Origin: Anadara kagoshimensis
Taxonomy: Eukaryota; Mollusca; Bivalvia; Arcoida; Arcidae
Assembly (NCBI GenBank): GCA_021292105.1
Contig: CM037861.1
Span: 60,185,245-60,249,244 of the forward strand
Length of the DNA: 64,000 nt
Direction of reading: 5' to 3'
Made by a program: the position numbers and the translations under genes. The notes below the pieces were generated by a model. The model saw only the letters and a program-made list of their open reading frames with translations. It had not been told where the DNA came from and searched no databases. Below are positions 12,470 through 24,721 of this stretch, piece by piece. Every line of letters begins with the position of its first letter. Position 1 is the first letter of the stretch.

Positions 12470-12830
12470 TGTCCAAATCACAATCAAGAAGTACAGTAAA
12501 AACTTTGGAACTAACAATTTAAATTAAACACGTGAACTTCCGCTAGGGACGTAAGACAGTAAGAAGGGTAAGCACCTCCTGTTTAGCTAGCTACACCGCC
12601 ACGTGTGTAATCAAAATTGAGCGAAAGAAACATGAAACAATGGGACGTCACATATATCCAGGGCAATGCTGGACACAGAATTATCAAACTTATCAACAAT
12701 GCAGTCTTCGTAATACGGCAATACAGAAACAATATAGAACTATTACAGTGTAATCTATGCGACAACATACATGGGTATCCAAAAGTATATGATATGAAAG
12801 TATTTTTTAAAAACCTATTCCTTTATAAAA
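12470..12830 (-). repeat. Long family A repeat copy
   Basis: In reverse orientation it has the aagggtaagcacctcctgtt and tagctagctacaccgcc core. It continues through a ttgagcgaaag / tatatccagggcaatg extension that is also present at 20395-20600 and 22915-23060. This suggests the full element is about 350 bp and most copies are truncated. Confidence 0.65.
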
Positions 12831-14732
12831 CAAGAGGCCCAAGGGCCTTAATGCTCACCTGAGGAAGAGTACATATCTTATGCAGAGGTTCAATGGTCAA
12901 TGACATTAATAAAAGAGAATATCAAAATTTTCAGCAGTAAGGGCCAATAATATGCAAGTATTTTTGCAAATTAATTATAATAATTATTATATAAGGATGC
13001 TATATATAACATATTTAAAGTCTAGCTACAATATATAATATAAACAGCTAAAACATCTGTATTTTAAAATGTGCATTAGGTTAATACCTACAATATTCCA
13101 ATATACATGCCTATACAAAGAGTTTATAGTTTTTGAGATAATTAACCATTGAAGTATTCATTTGCATCTATGACCTTGACCTTTGAACCTATGACCTTCA
13201 TTCATATATCAAAATGATCGATAGGCCAATACCTACAATATTCTAAAATACATGCCTATACAAAAAGTTTATAGTTTCTGAGATAATTAACCATTTAAGT
13301 AGTAGTTTGCATCTATGACCTTGACCTTTGAACCTATGAACTTCATTCATATATCAAAATGATCTTGTGCAAATGCCTACATATTCTAATATACATGCCT
13401 ATACAAAAAGTTTATAGTTTCTGAGATAATTAACCTTTTAAATATTCGTTAGCAGCTATGACCTTGACCTTTGAACCTATGACCTTCATTCATATATCAA
13501 AATGATCATTAGGCCAATACCTACAATATTCCAATATACATGCCTATACAAAAAGTTAATAGTTTTTGAAATAATTAACCTTTTAAGTATTCATTTGCAT
13601 CTATGACCTTGACCTTTGAACCTATGACCTTCATTCATATATTGAAATGATCATTAGGCCAATACCTACAATATTCCAATATACATGCCTATACAAAAAA
13701 TTTATAGTTTTTGAGATAATTAACCATTTAAGTATTCGTTCGCATCTTTGACCTTGACCTTTGAACCTATGACCTTCATTCATATATCAAAATGATTGTT
13801 AGGCCAATACCTACAATATTCCAATATACATGCCTATACAAAAAGTTCATAGTTTTTGAGATAATTAACCATTTCAGTACTTGTTTACATCTGTGACCTT
13901 GATCTTTGAACCCGTGACCTTTATTCATATATCAAAATGACCATTGTGCCATTACCTACAATATTCTGATATACATGCCTATACAAAAAATTCATAGTTT
14001 TGCAGATAATTAACTATTTTGGTATTCTTGGACAGCTGTGACCTTGACCTTTGAACCCATGACCCTGATCTATGTATCAAAATGATCGTCATGTCAATAC
14101 CTACAAATAACTGAAAATCCTACGCCATTATCACAAGAAATGTTAAAAAAATAGCATTTTTTTATCAAAGGTCAAAAACTGGGACATGACCTTGACCTTC
14201 GACCTTGACATCAATTGAAAGAAAATTGCAAGACAAGATCAACAGTGAAAACTCCATACAATTATCTTCAGCCGTTATAAAGTTATAACAATAAATGTCT
14301 CATTTTAAAAATTAGGTAATTTTATGCAAAAAACGCGTAACCCATTTTTCGTCTAATTTTCATGAAAAACACAATTTTAATGTTCCCAGGTATGCTGAAT
14401 CCAAATATCCAATCAAAATTTGCCTGCACCTTTTGGTTTCAGAGAAGAAGATTTTTTTGTCTATTTGCTATTTTTAGTAATAGCGGCCATCTTGTTGGGC
14501 GTGACCAAACCCCGAACACAATTTTGAAAGGCTGTTACCTAGGCATGATAGTCACCGAGTTTCATCAAATATGGCCCAGTAGTTTTGGAGGAGAAGATTA
14601 AAATGTAAAGTTTACACACGACGCACGACGGACGACGGACGACGCACGACGAACGACGGACGACGGACGACGGACGGTGATAGATTGCAATAGCTCATCT
14701 GAGCCTTTTGGCTCAGGTGAGCTAAAAATTGA
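12831..14732 (+). mobile_element. Large non-coding repeat element with short inverted ends
   Basis: It begins acaagaggcccaagggcc then gctcacctga and closes with a gagccttttggctc hairpin then tcaggtgagct, so the ends are inverted (GCTCACCTGA/TCAGGTGAGC). The interior holds a 145-bp tandem array (13085-14110). It is followed by a unique block with the phrase gcggccatcttgttggg and an imperfect (GACGGACGAC)n tract just before the right end. No transposase is visible. The piece at 1-985 is a relative. These elements are familiar from bivalve genomes, but I cannot name the class. Confidence 0.75.
13085..14110 (+). repeat. Seven-copy tandem array, about 145-bp unit
   Basis: The phrase tgaccttgacctttgaacc (with small changes) starts near 13171, 13316, 13459, 13604, 13749, 13894 and 14039, spacings of 143-145 bp. 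Each unit also has cctacaatattccaatatac, gcctatacaaaaag and gagataattaacc. Copies diverge toward the right end. On the minus strand each unit contains tcaaggtca and ggttcaaaggtca, which resemble nuclear-receptor half-sites. Confidence 0.9.
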
Positions 14733-14739
14733 CATACTA

Positions 14740-14890
14740 ACCCATGTCCAATTCACAATTTCACAACAACGTAAAATGTTTGAAACTGACGAATTATGTA
14801 AAGAACGTGAACATCCAGCAGGGAAATGAGGATGGTTGCTCCCAAAGGATAGGGACCTCCTGTTAAGCTAATTACGCCTGCCACATGGAA
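14740..14890 (-). repeat. Family A interspersed repeat
   Basis: It is a reverse-orientation copy: gaacgtgaacatccagcagg, ggatagggacctcctgtt, aagctaattacgcctgcc. Confidence 0.55.
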
Positions 14891-16566
14891 AATACTTCAA
14901 GATCATAAATTCGCTTAAAGATTACAAGATTAATGGACAATCATTATGCTCTTTAAAAATGCTTAATTTTAATTATAATAAATAAATTATAACATTAATG
15001 TAGATCCACAGAAAACAGTTTCACAATGACTCGATGTCATGGTGAATAAATTAAAACAATGATTAATAATAATAGTATCGCTTTTTTCGAATTCGAAAAG
15101 CTTAAGGTTATGATTCCTAGATTAAAAGATAAATAAATAATCGCAACATGTACCTTCAAAATTCCCATGATGTCAAGATGAATAAATTACAAGATTCGGG
15201 AATCATCATGTTATAGCTCTTTAAAAATGACTTCAGATCATGATTTCTAGATTACAAGATACATATATAGTCCTAGTATGCAGCTTCAAAATGTCCATGA
15301 TGTCGCGGTGAATAAATTACAAGATTCATGAATCATGATTTAGCTCTTTCGAAATTGTTGTGGGTCATGATTACTAGATTACATATACATTAATACTAGT
15401 AATCATGGTATGCTCAAATCCATTTTAAGACTACGATGAACATGGTGGCTGTTTAAAAATGTTGATATACATTGTTTAGTTAAATAGTTAATAAAATACA
15501 AAGTTTATAAAAAGTACAATTTGAAGTAAATATAAAATGTATTTCTATCAAATATATTGATGTACAGATAAAGAATAATGGGTACTCACACAATTATCAT
15601 GGATTTCTTATATCAAAGATATTATGCATATACAACATGAATTAATCTAAAACCTGACTATTAAGACTATCAAACATGTGTTAAAATAAATAATGTGAAA
15701 TACACATATGTAAAATATACATGTCATGTTTTCACTTATCAATTACTAGTATTTGATTACATTATGCGATGATATAACATAAACTTTGCTTTACAGTAAA
15801 TGCATTATATACAATTATTGTCTTTTGATGAGATGGATATGGGATTGTACGGACCTGATCGAAATAATATTCACCGAGGCCGTGAGGCCGTCAGGTCCTT
15901 ATAATACCATATCCACTGATATCAAAAGACAGAAATTGTTTTATTTTATGACATTTCAAAATGACATTTCAAAATTTATTATTTTAGTGTTATCAGCAAT
16001 ATGGTAGCAATTTTGGCATTACTTGAGACGCCCATCGAGTTGGTAAAGCCGGTTTTAAAACTCTTTTTTATAATCTCTTGTTGTTTTAACTGTACTATCT
16101 GTGAAGGTGCTTGGTTTAATGGCATCCTTTTCAATATCCATATCTTAATTTCAAAATTCATGTATTTTTGAAATAAAATGTGGTCAATTATTTTCTCAGT
16201 ACATGACATGATACCATTAAGCTACCATACCGTCAAAATGTTTTTCCATCTTTGGTACTTGTGAGTTTTTATCATTTTTCTGTGTAAATTATAAAGACTT
16301 CATCTGCATTTCGTGTATCATCTTAACAAGAAATTAATATAGATTGAGTAGATCAAAAATCATTAAATCGATTCAATTGCCAATAAAGTTTTCGTCTCAT
16401 GGGTCACATATGTCATTCATTTAACACGTAATAGCTGGGCTATGCAGAAAGAAAAAGTCCTAATGCCTAGGTAGTGTATCGCTGGTTCTAAAATGTTAAT
16501 CATATTTTGTTTACTGTTTACAGTGAATGATGCCACGTAAATAGTGATTATTGCTGTCATTGCTAT
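14891..16566. other. 3' flank of paraoxonase B; one hairpin, otherwise nothing recognised
   Basis: This is AT-rich. An inverted repeat lies at 15818-15933: tgtcttttgatgagatggat with cggacctgat on the left, mirrored by gtcaggtcc, atatcca and atcaaaagaca on the right. Around 15040-15380 a phrase with tgatgtcaagatgaataaa / tgtcgcggtgaataaatta recurs three times as a weak tandem repeat. No convincing polyadenylation site could be fixed for paraoxonase B. Confidence 0.5.
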
Positions 16567-19500
16567 TTACAGTATCTTAACTGTACAATACATTAACTTG
16601 TGGTGCACAGTGCCAATCAATAACTGATTTTTATACAAAGATGCCGATGATGATGCGTAGAGCGTGTGTCCGTCGTCCGAGTATAACTCAGTCATGCCTG
16701 TCACATTGGATCCTGATTTGTCCACGTGTAACATCAATACCTACAAATACATACACATATGAATTTATTTTATACAACTGGATAATGAGTATTGTATGAA
16801 AACATGTGGCTTAGTGGTTAGAATCACTCTGACCGGGTAAATTGCTTGGAGTTATAGCCTCGGTACCAATTAATTGTAATTACCGTCACAGCAAGACATT
16901 TAACTTACATTGACTAAATCCACCGAGCTGAAAAATATGGCTTATTGTGTGATAAACTGGCGTCAGAGAGAGACGAGAGAGAGATTACACTATAATTTTG
17001 GCACTATCTTACTATCAATTGACGTATCGCCGGCCATGCCTATTTTGCCGAAACTGGCCGCCATCACGGTACCAAAGCAGCGTCACGTCAACTAATGGTG
17101 TACTTGTGTCACTGACGTCAATAAACTACACAATTCAGGCCGATATTTTTAATTCTTTTTGCGTCTAATTCAAGCATGCCGGGGCTTTGTCGGAACATTG
17201 TGGGCGTGGCCGGCGATCCGTCAATTGAATTGGGTGGTTTTTATAGAAATAATTGACTGTATTTGTGTGTTCAACAAAGGAATCTCCAAAGCAGACTACA
17301 CTTATAATAGTTTAAATATACAGGAGTAAAGGGGAAAATGCAGCATAATTTGATATAAGTGTGGAAGAAAAGAGTACCAATCCCTAAAGCGACACAAGCA
17401 AACAAATGAATGCATTCTGATTTAGTTATGTCTTTGTGCAGAGTTATATTATTTGAATTGGGAATTCCGTCCTGATATTTTTGAGCATATGTGTATTTTT
17501 CTTACATTTCATGAGTAAAACTACATGTGTTTTTCTCTTGAATCCAATCAATTTTTCAAATATGATGTTACTGAGTTTACATGTGTGTTCAACAAAGGAT
17601 ACTTATTACTTAAGATAGAAATAACCCAAGCAGAAAATAAATAGACAAGAGAAAATGAAAAATTAATTTAGCATGAGTTTGTAATTAAGAACAACATGAG
17701 TTCTTACCCTGGATTACATGTAAATCTTTTTTACATAAGCAAAAAGAACATAAAATAATGCATTCTGATTTCGGTTATGTTTTGTTCAGAGTAATATTAT
17801 TAAATGCAAGAATTCCGCCATCACATTTTTTAACATGCATGCATTTTTCTTATTTAATCATGTAATCGTAACCACTTTCTGCCGAACCCTTTTGTTTAAA
17901 TTACTTCACGCCCTATATATTTTATCACTTCGGTACCTCAGTTGATATAATTTTAGCTTGTATGTAGGAGATTATGGGTTTGAACCCCGACCGGGTCTGA
18001 CCAATACTTGAAGGTATTGACAGTTCTTTTGCCAAGCAGTTGGTATTTACAAATGAAAGTGTCCTTCGGAAGACCTTAACAACCGAAGTCCCGTGTCACA
18101 GCAGACGTGGCACATTAAAAAACCCTCCCTGCACATTGCCCTAGTCGCACTGCAAAAGTCAAAATTATTGTCACTTCGCCTACAGCTGGCGACGCCTCGA
18201 CATATAAGAGAATTATTCTTCATTGAAGCGTTTAACCCTATCCAATCAATCTTTATATGTAAGTTATTGATACCTGTGATGGTCCTGGTTTTGAGGGATC
18301 ATCTATATTCTCTGCAGCTTTATATGCTACTGGATGTGATCCTATCAATACATTCCCTGTTATTCTGTCCACTACTGGATTATCAGGCTGTGAATACAAC
18401 GGTACCTCCTGCAAATAAAAAACAAACATACCAATACATACATTGCAATAAAAATGGCTATGGCAAATAAGTTACTTCTAATACGGAGGCCGGATGCTCC
18501 GGAAGGGTAGGCACTTCTTTTTTAGGTAGCTACACACAAAATTCTTTAAATATCACGAAATATAATTTTTTTAAACATATATTGCATAATCAAAATTTTA
18601 AATTTGATTTTTTTTATCAAACATCAAACTAAATGTTATTAGGTATTTCTGAATTTGAATAATGAGGGGGTCATACATTATGCTATTTTTGAATAAAGTT
18701 GTATAAACATTCAATTTTCAGGAATGACAAAGATACAAACATCCATAGTTATAAACCCTCTTGATGCCAAACGGGCATATGTGTCCTTTTTTGACAGCCT
18801 GCCATATGGAGACATATGTCCTTTCAAGGGAACTCTTGGTTGAAAGACTTAATCTTTTTCAATTGATTCATAGCAATAACGACATGAATGTTCGCAGATG
18901 TTATCAGGAATATCGGTGAACCCATAGTCCTAATATGAAGTAAAAAGAAAATGATTGATCCTTATAAACCAAAGACTTGGGTGATAAAGGCTAATCAAAA
19001 CAATCCATAATGATGAGTTATTATAACTTGATTAGACCTTACAAGTATACAATTTACAATTTATTCTTTATTGTCCGGTTTAGGTGTGCCCACTCTGGGT
19101 TTAATTTATTTTACCTGTTTGAGAATCAACTGCCCGTTATCTTTACGTTCGAGTATTTTCATATCTTTATGGGCGGTACACACATAAAGAAATCTGAAAT
19201 TTGAAATAAAGACATTATCATAAATATAACATCAGAAGTGTTTTAATTTCCCTAAATATAGTCAATGCATTTTATTATAAACGTAAAACTACACTGCTGT
19301 TCCTTTATTGTATTTCACTCGCCTGTGATGATTCAGCTATTTAACTCAGCAGTAAGCAGTTCACATTTTCGTATTCATTGTTTTAAATCTACCATGCGAT
19401 TGTCTTGTGCAAAGGTTAGAAAAATAAAACATCAGTAGGATGACTTCAAACACTACCAAATATCTACTACTAATATACAGTCCAAAGAAAAGATCAATAA

Positions 19501-20292
19501 TTTTCATCTTTAATAAATGAGGAAAATCATTTACCATTTAACATCTTATGTTGTTTGTGATATTACATTTGCAAACTTTTTTGTCATAAATCATCCCGAA
19601 TTTCTGGGGAAAATTCGGAAATAAATGACTTACTTTTTGTTCAATGACAAAGATATTCCATTTGCTAGAAATAATCCATCAGCAACTTTGGTATACTTAT
19701 TACCATCATAATACATAATATAGGCATTATGAAGTTCAAAAAGCCCCTCTATCATTGCACCAAATCGATGTCGAAAATAGGCAAAATTTGAAAAATAAAA
19801 CTTCTCTTCTTCCAATACAGCGACATCATTTACACTGAAACAAAATAAGGCAAACAATATGCGTTTTTATTTTTCAAATAGACATTTTTCATCACACAGG
19901 GTATTTTGATAGCAAATTCTCTAGCCAGGTTTCCTACTCTACCTTCAAACACCTGCTAGTCCTACTATTAAAGTGTGTAATATCAATTTTTGCTTCAAGC
20001 ACTCTTGTAAGATCCATCATTCATGAAAGAAAGCACGAGTAATCCACTTAAATCCCCTTTTCCTGATATTGACGTGCTATATTACGGAGATTCAGCGCAA
20101 AGGTATTACGATTTGAACCTTTAAGTAAAGCAGTATAGGAAATAATATTTTAGTTATATTGTGGTGACAATAGTGACAATGATGCAATTTAATCTTACAA
20201 CGATGTTTTTGCTGGTGGAAATTTATGTTGAGAAATTTCGATACAGCATTTGTATTTTACGTTCTAGATACTGAACTGTGTGTTAGGTTCAA

Positions 20293-20332
<40 letters not shown>

Positions 20333-22637
20333 TATTGTTCTAAATAATGCCTGCAAGTCTTATTTAAAACCACTAAAACCAGGAAATTGGTATGTCTTTT
20401 GACGCAATTTCATATCATAGCATTATATTGTTCTTGTATCATGAATTCACACACAAAGTCCTACCTAGTCTTATCAGGGGCCTCAAAAAGTTTTTTGGTA
20501 TTGTTAATAAGTTTGATGTATCTGTGTCCAGGATTGCTCTGAATATATTTGACGTCACAAAGGTCCGTTTTCCCTTCACTCAATTTTGATTACACACGTG
20601 GCGAATGTAGGTAGCTAGGCAGAAGACGCTTACCCTTCCGGAGCATCCGGCCTCACTTCCCTGGTGGATGTAAACGTTCTTTAACTAACTTGACAGTTTT
20701 TACTTTGATTCTGTATTGTGGTTCAGGCATTGATTAGTATGTTTGTTTTTGATTTGGTTACTCGTAGAATCGATCGCAATTTACATTCAAATTATATAAC
20801 TAGACAATTAATCAAGTCTGTAAGTTGTAAATGTCTTTGTTGTAAAGTCAACGCCGCCTATATAGGACATACAAGGAAAGCCAATAAAAGTGGCCCCTGT
20901 GGAAAGGTACCCTTACATAGTTACAGAAGTGATATTTAGACAGGAACGACTGTATGATTCTTACTTACAAATATATAGCTGGGTCTTTGTATGTGTGTAA
21001 ATGTTTAAGTTCTTTTTTATCATCTTTATACTCAAACTTCTCTATAGTATCACCCAAACTGCCATGATTCACAACGTATATCAACACTCTTCCTGAAATA
21101 CAAATTTGGCAGAACATCGTTTAAATGTTCTCTAGATATATAAAATCATCTTAAAAAGTTAAAAGGCCGGCAATCATATATAAGTCACTCATTCCATATA
21201 CATCAACAGACTCAGAAAGGAGTCTTAATTATTTTACATTTGTATTGGCTTGCATATTCTTTAATATAAACAATTGATTCGCTAATTATTTTAGATATGT
21301 TCTACATGTTGACAAGTTTAAATTTGAATACAACTATAACATAAGCGGCGATTTTGTTTCATAAAAATATTCATGCTGATTTCTGCGTAATTTTGTTTCA
21401 CAAAACTGATTTTAAAGTAAACTTTACCTGATGTCCCTGGTGGAAACTTGCGTGTTTATCCTACTTTACCAGCTTCAAAGTTTTTACTTTGTAATTTAGA
21501 CACGGATTGGAATTTTATTTATTTCAACTTGTTTTTTGCATAATCCTGCATAATGTCTCATTTTGCAAAAAATTAGAACATATAAATGACAAAAAATTCT
21601 AGACTAATCTCACCTCCTTCGTTATGTCACTCAAGACATGACTTACCTGAAGATTGATTAATTGATTGAATAGGGATTTACATCCCAGTCAAGAACACAT
21701 GAATTATATCGAGATGTGACCAGCTATAGGTAAAGTGGCAGTTTTACTTTTGCAGTTCGCTTTACCGTATCATGCTTGCGGTGAAACTTAGTATCGTTTA
21801 AGGTCTCTTCAGACAAACACAGTGACTTTCATTTCTAAATTCCTAGTGCTTGGCGAAAATACAGTCGCTACCTACTAGTATTTTCAAGTCAACCCATACG
21901 AAGGAAGCACTCTCTCTACCAACTCAGCTACCATAGTGATCACCTACCTGAAGATGGATCTTGCCATGAACTGATACCATTAGGAATGAAATCTGTTTGA
22001 TTAAATTCACCAGTTATCTTCAACTCAATTGCATTTTTATCAGGGTTGTTGAAATCGAACAAGAATATCCTCCCTCTGACATTGTGATCTTTGTAATACT
22101 TCTTTGCCACATCAGAAAAACTTGGCAGAATTACTCCCTTGAGTTTGTGAAAAAATACAACGAAAACAATCATTACTACATTTAATAAATATATAATTAT
22201 GTATAACAAAAAACACAACAAAGCAAATATTATGTGTATTATGTGTAATGCATTTCCAGGTGGCTTTTTATGTGTTTAACTTAATTAGAAGGTTTCAAGT
22301 TTTTACATTATGATTTGGTCATGGATTAGTATGTTTAATATGTTTTATTAAAATATAACAATATACAAAATAAATTCATATATTTGTATTTGTCAATTCT
22401 TAAAACAAAACAAACTCAAGAGTGGTAAAGTGGAGTGGAGCAAAGGTGTTTAAATCAATTTATTGTGGAAATCTGAATGGCACATCCATGCACAAAAACT
22501 ATTTACTGCAGCGGGAAAATTGAATAGTTATACACTATAATCAGTGCATTCGTTATCCACGATTTGATGTTCTTGTCACAATACTAGCATAATAGACTTT
22601 TTTTCTGCCCACTTTATCATATACATCATTTACAACT

Positions 22638-22668
<31 letters not shown>

Positions 22669-24721
22669 GTCATGTTGTCATGGGTACAAAGCAGGAAAAT
22701 CAAGAACTAACACGGGTAAAGATCAAGTATATACATAAATATGCTTTGAAAGTCCAGCTATAACAGATCTACAGTACAAAAATACGCATAGAGATGTTTT
22801 GAAGGTCATGTCCTTCTATATCGTTAGTTTATACTTATATACAGGTCAAGCTATAATTTCCCAGGTAAAAGTTCACACTTGTTTTGCTAAATTTGCTAGT
22901 TTTTAAAGCTTTCACTTGGCTTATCAAGGCCCTCAAACAGTTTTATAGTCGTAAGCACATTATTGTTTTATGATGACCCTGTATCCAAAATTATCCTGGA
23001 TAAATTTGACGCCCCACAGATCCACGTTCTTTTCACTCTCAATGCCATTTACACACGTGGTGGGTGAAGCTAGCTAAACAGGAGGTGCTTATTCTTCCGG
23101 ACCACCCGGTGTCGCTTACATTTGGCAGTGTTTTTTAATTATATTTGAAAATTAACTGGTATGTTTGTTATACATACGGATGTTATGAAGGTCAAACCAT
23201 TGGCCAAAGTTTCCATGTCTTCTGAACCATGATCTGAAACGAATCAACATAAGTTCAATCATTATAAACTGTCATCTAGTACCGCAAAATGAATTTAGTA
23301 ACAATACCAGCAATTGACAATTCCAATTACATATAATACCAGTCTTAATTTTACAGCACTAGACGACCGTTTCGGAATACAATTTCTCACCAGTAGTACT
23401 TGGACCAAAATTATGAAACGAAAACTTTTTTTCAAAGATGTTGAAAAGAAACCCAAAAGGGCCAAAACACAAACTGCCATCAAAAATGTCAAAACCAGTA
23501 TCGAGTACAAAGTGGAAAACATGGAAATGACTGAAACGATGAGTGAAGTACAATATATTTGTATATGAAATATACACTAACCTACTCCTGGTACTAGTCT
23601 GCATTTACCTGGTTGGTGATTGTACGCCGTCTTGTATGGTTCCATTAAATAACTACAAATTTAAATAAAAGTAATTTCATTGATTAACCTATTATAATAA
23701 TATTGTTGATAGAGTCACCATTTAAGAAGTGCAGGTAACAAGAGTTTTGTATTTAAATTATCTCTAGTCATGTAATGGCTTCATCGCCAAGTTTTAACCA
23801 GATGGTATCAAATGATTGGTGTTTATTATAGGTAGCTAAACAGGAGGTGCTTACCCTTCCAGAGCACCGGGTCTTGTTTCCCTGGTGGTAATTCACGTGT
23901 TAAACTTAAAATTGCAAGTTTCAAAATGTTTACTATTTTGTTATAGGACTGCTTTGGACATGGATTGGTATGTTTGTTTTTGATTATTTCATGATTAAAT
24001 TATAATAACAGCTGCTTCAAACGACTGTATCGTTTTTTGTGATCTTAGACATTTAGTAAGATCTTGTGTTAATTGTCAGAAACAACATATTAAAGGGTAG
24101 ATTTATTCTAGGTATTTTCAATATCATCCTTTTCAGTTTATTTATGGTGACTAACATTGGTCACATGATCAATAGCAAAGATGACGAAGTCGGCGCTTGT
24201 TAATGGTTGCGAGCACATTACGTCAGTTGACGCCATTTGTATGAATGCGCCGTATGACGGTAGCTATTTGACTGTAAAGTTTTAAAAAAATTTAATTGAA
24301 TATTTTTGCAAAATTATTATTGAATTAAATTATAAGAAATAAACGTATGGAAGTATCAGTATTAGATATTGAAAACAAGGCTGCTAGACATGTTTAGTAT
24401 GCTAAACTTTAGTATCCGTTTTATTTTGCTGTAGAATTTTATTGCAGTCAGATAATTTTGTTTTAAACTTCTTTCATCGACATCGGCATTTTTTTTTTAA
24501 CTTTTTTCAATAGCCCCAGGTTATCGGTATCTTTTCTACTGACCCTGAATCAGTCCGTACCAGACACTTGCAAACCATGTAAATTGTAATATAAATGCAG
24601 GGATTGAGATCGAAAGGTATTCTGTAACAAAACCTGATTGGTATACATGTACTCACATTATTTTACAAATCCTCTGTACAAATACTGCCAAAAGGATTAC
24701 ACAAATTATTTTCCCAGTCAT
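16567..24721 (-). CDS. Paraoxonase/arylesterase-like gene, copy B (complete, 9 exons, 364 aa)
   Basis: Exons: 24657-24721, 23582-23652, 23178-23233, 21948-22137, 20969-21092, 19634-19834, 19115-19193, 18274-18408, 16567-16740. They total 1095 nt with all phases consistent. The family is calcium-dependent lactonases/arylesterases, secreted or membrane-bound. An N-terminal hydrophobic segment (about residues 3-16) resembles the retained signal peptide of the family. Matches to PON1 functional sites: Glu50-Asp51 (Ca ligands), His137 (PON1 His115), Asn185 (Asn168), Asn227 (Asn224), Asp271-Asn272 (Asp269-Asn270), His287 (His285), and Cys39/Cys359 (the disulfide). Two differences stand out: the PON1 Asp169 position is Phe, and the His134 position is not His. 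The C-terminus LLIGTVHHKLMYC is diagnostic. Which of PON1/2/3 it corresponds to cannot be told; mollusc copies are probably lineage-specific. Confidence 0.93.
17935..18255 (+). mobile_element. SINE family 1, antisense to paraoxonase B, about 20 nt from the exon 8 donor
   Basis: It has a tRNA-like head (ggtacctcagttgatata ... ggtttgaaccccgaccggg), the body blocks cccgtgtcacagcag and aaccctccctgcacattgcc, and the tail ccaatcaatc. The tail end lies about 20 nt from the exon 8 splice donor at 18273. Confidence 0.8.
20297..20332. repeat. (GT)n microsatellite
   Basis: An uninterrupted dinucleotide run in intron 5 of paraoxonase B. Confidence 0.95.
20395..20775 (+). repeat. Family A repeat, long copy
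   Basis: It starts with the extension (cttatcaggggcctcaaaa ... ttgatgtatctgtgtccagg ... atttgacgtcacaaaggtcc). It continues through acacacgtggcg, gtagctaggcag, ccttccggagcatccgg, ccctggtgga and ends near gtatgtttgtttttga. Together with 22915-23170 it defines the fuller consensus. Confidence 0.65.
21655..21941 (-). mobile_element. SINE family 1 inserted at the exon 4 splice donor of paraoxonase B
   Basis: On the minus strand the tRNA-like head (actatggtagctgagttgg) begins about 7 nt after the exon 4 donor, and the element ends with the tail aatcaattaatcaat. Flanking 14-bp target-site duplications are acttacctgaagat (21641-21654) and acctacctgaagat (21942-21955), 13 of 14 matching. The duplicated target contains the exon end TTCAG plus GTA(A/G)GT, so each side of the SINE now has a donor. 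The sequence beyond the distal copy matches the intron of paraoxonase A at the same place, which shows the distal donor is the ancestral one. Confidence 0.9.
22640..22668. repeat. Poly-T tract
   Basis: A run of about 29 T in an intron of paraoxonase B. It could be the fossil poly-A tail of an antisense retroposon, but no body is recognisable beside it. Confidence 0.9.
22915..23170 (+). repeat. Family A repeat, long copy
   Basis: It carries the same block order as 20395-20775: aaggccctcaaacagtttta, atttgacgccccacagatcc, acacacgtggtgg, gctagctaaacaggaggtgc, ttccggaccacccgg. Confidence 0.65.
23328..23420 (-). repeat. Unclassified interspersed repeat D
   Basis: It is a short repeat with core ccgaaacggccgtctagtgc (here reversed and slightly changed) flanked by tttggtcca-type and ctgtaaaat blocks. 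Other copies: 24822-24893, 25918-25990, 28787-28870 and 63276-63365. The copies here and at 63276 extend into a shared ttttttcaaagatgttgaaa block. Confidence 0.7.
23833..23980 (+). repeat. Family A interspersed repeat
   Basis: It contains gtagctaaacaggaggtgct, ccttccagagcaccgggtc, ccctggtggta and gacatggattggtatgtttg. Confidence 0.7.
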
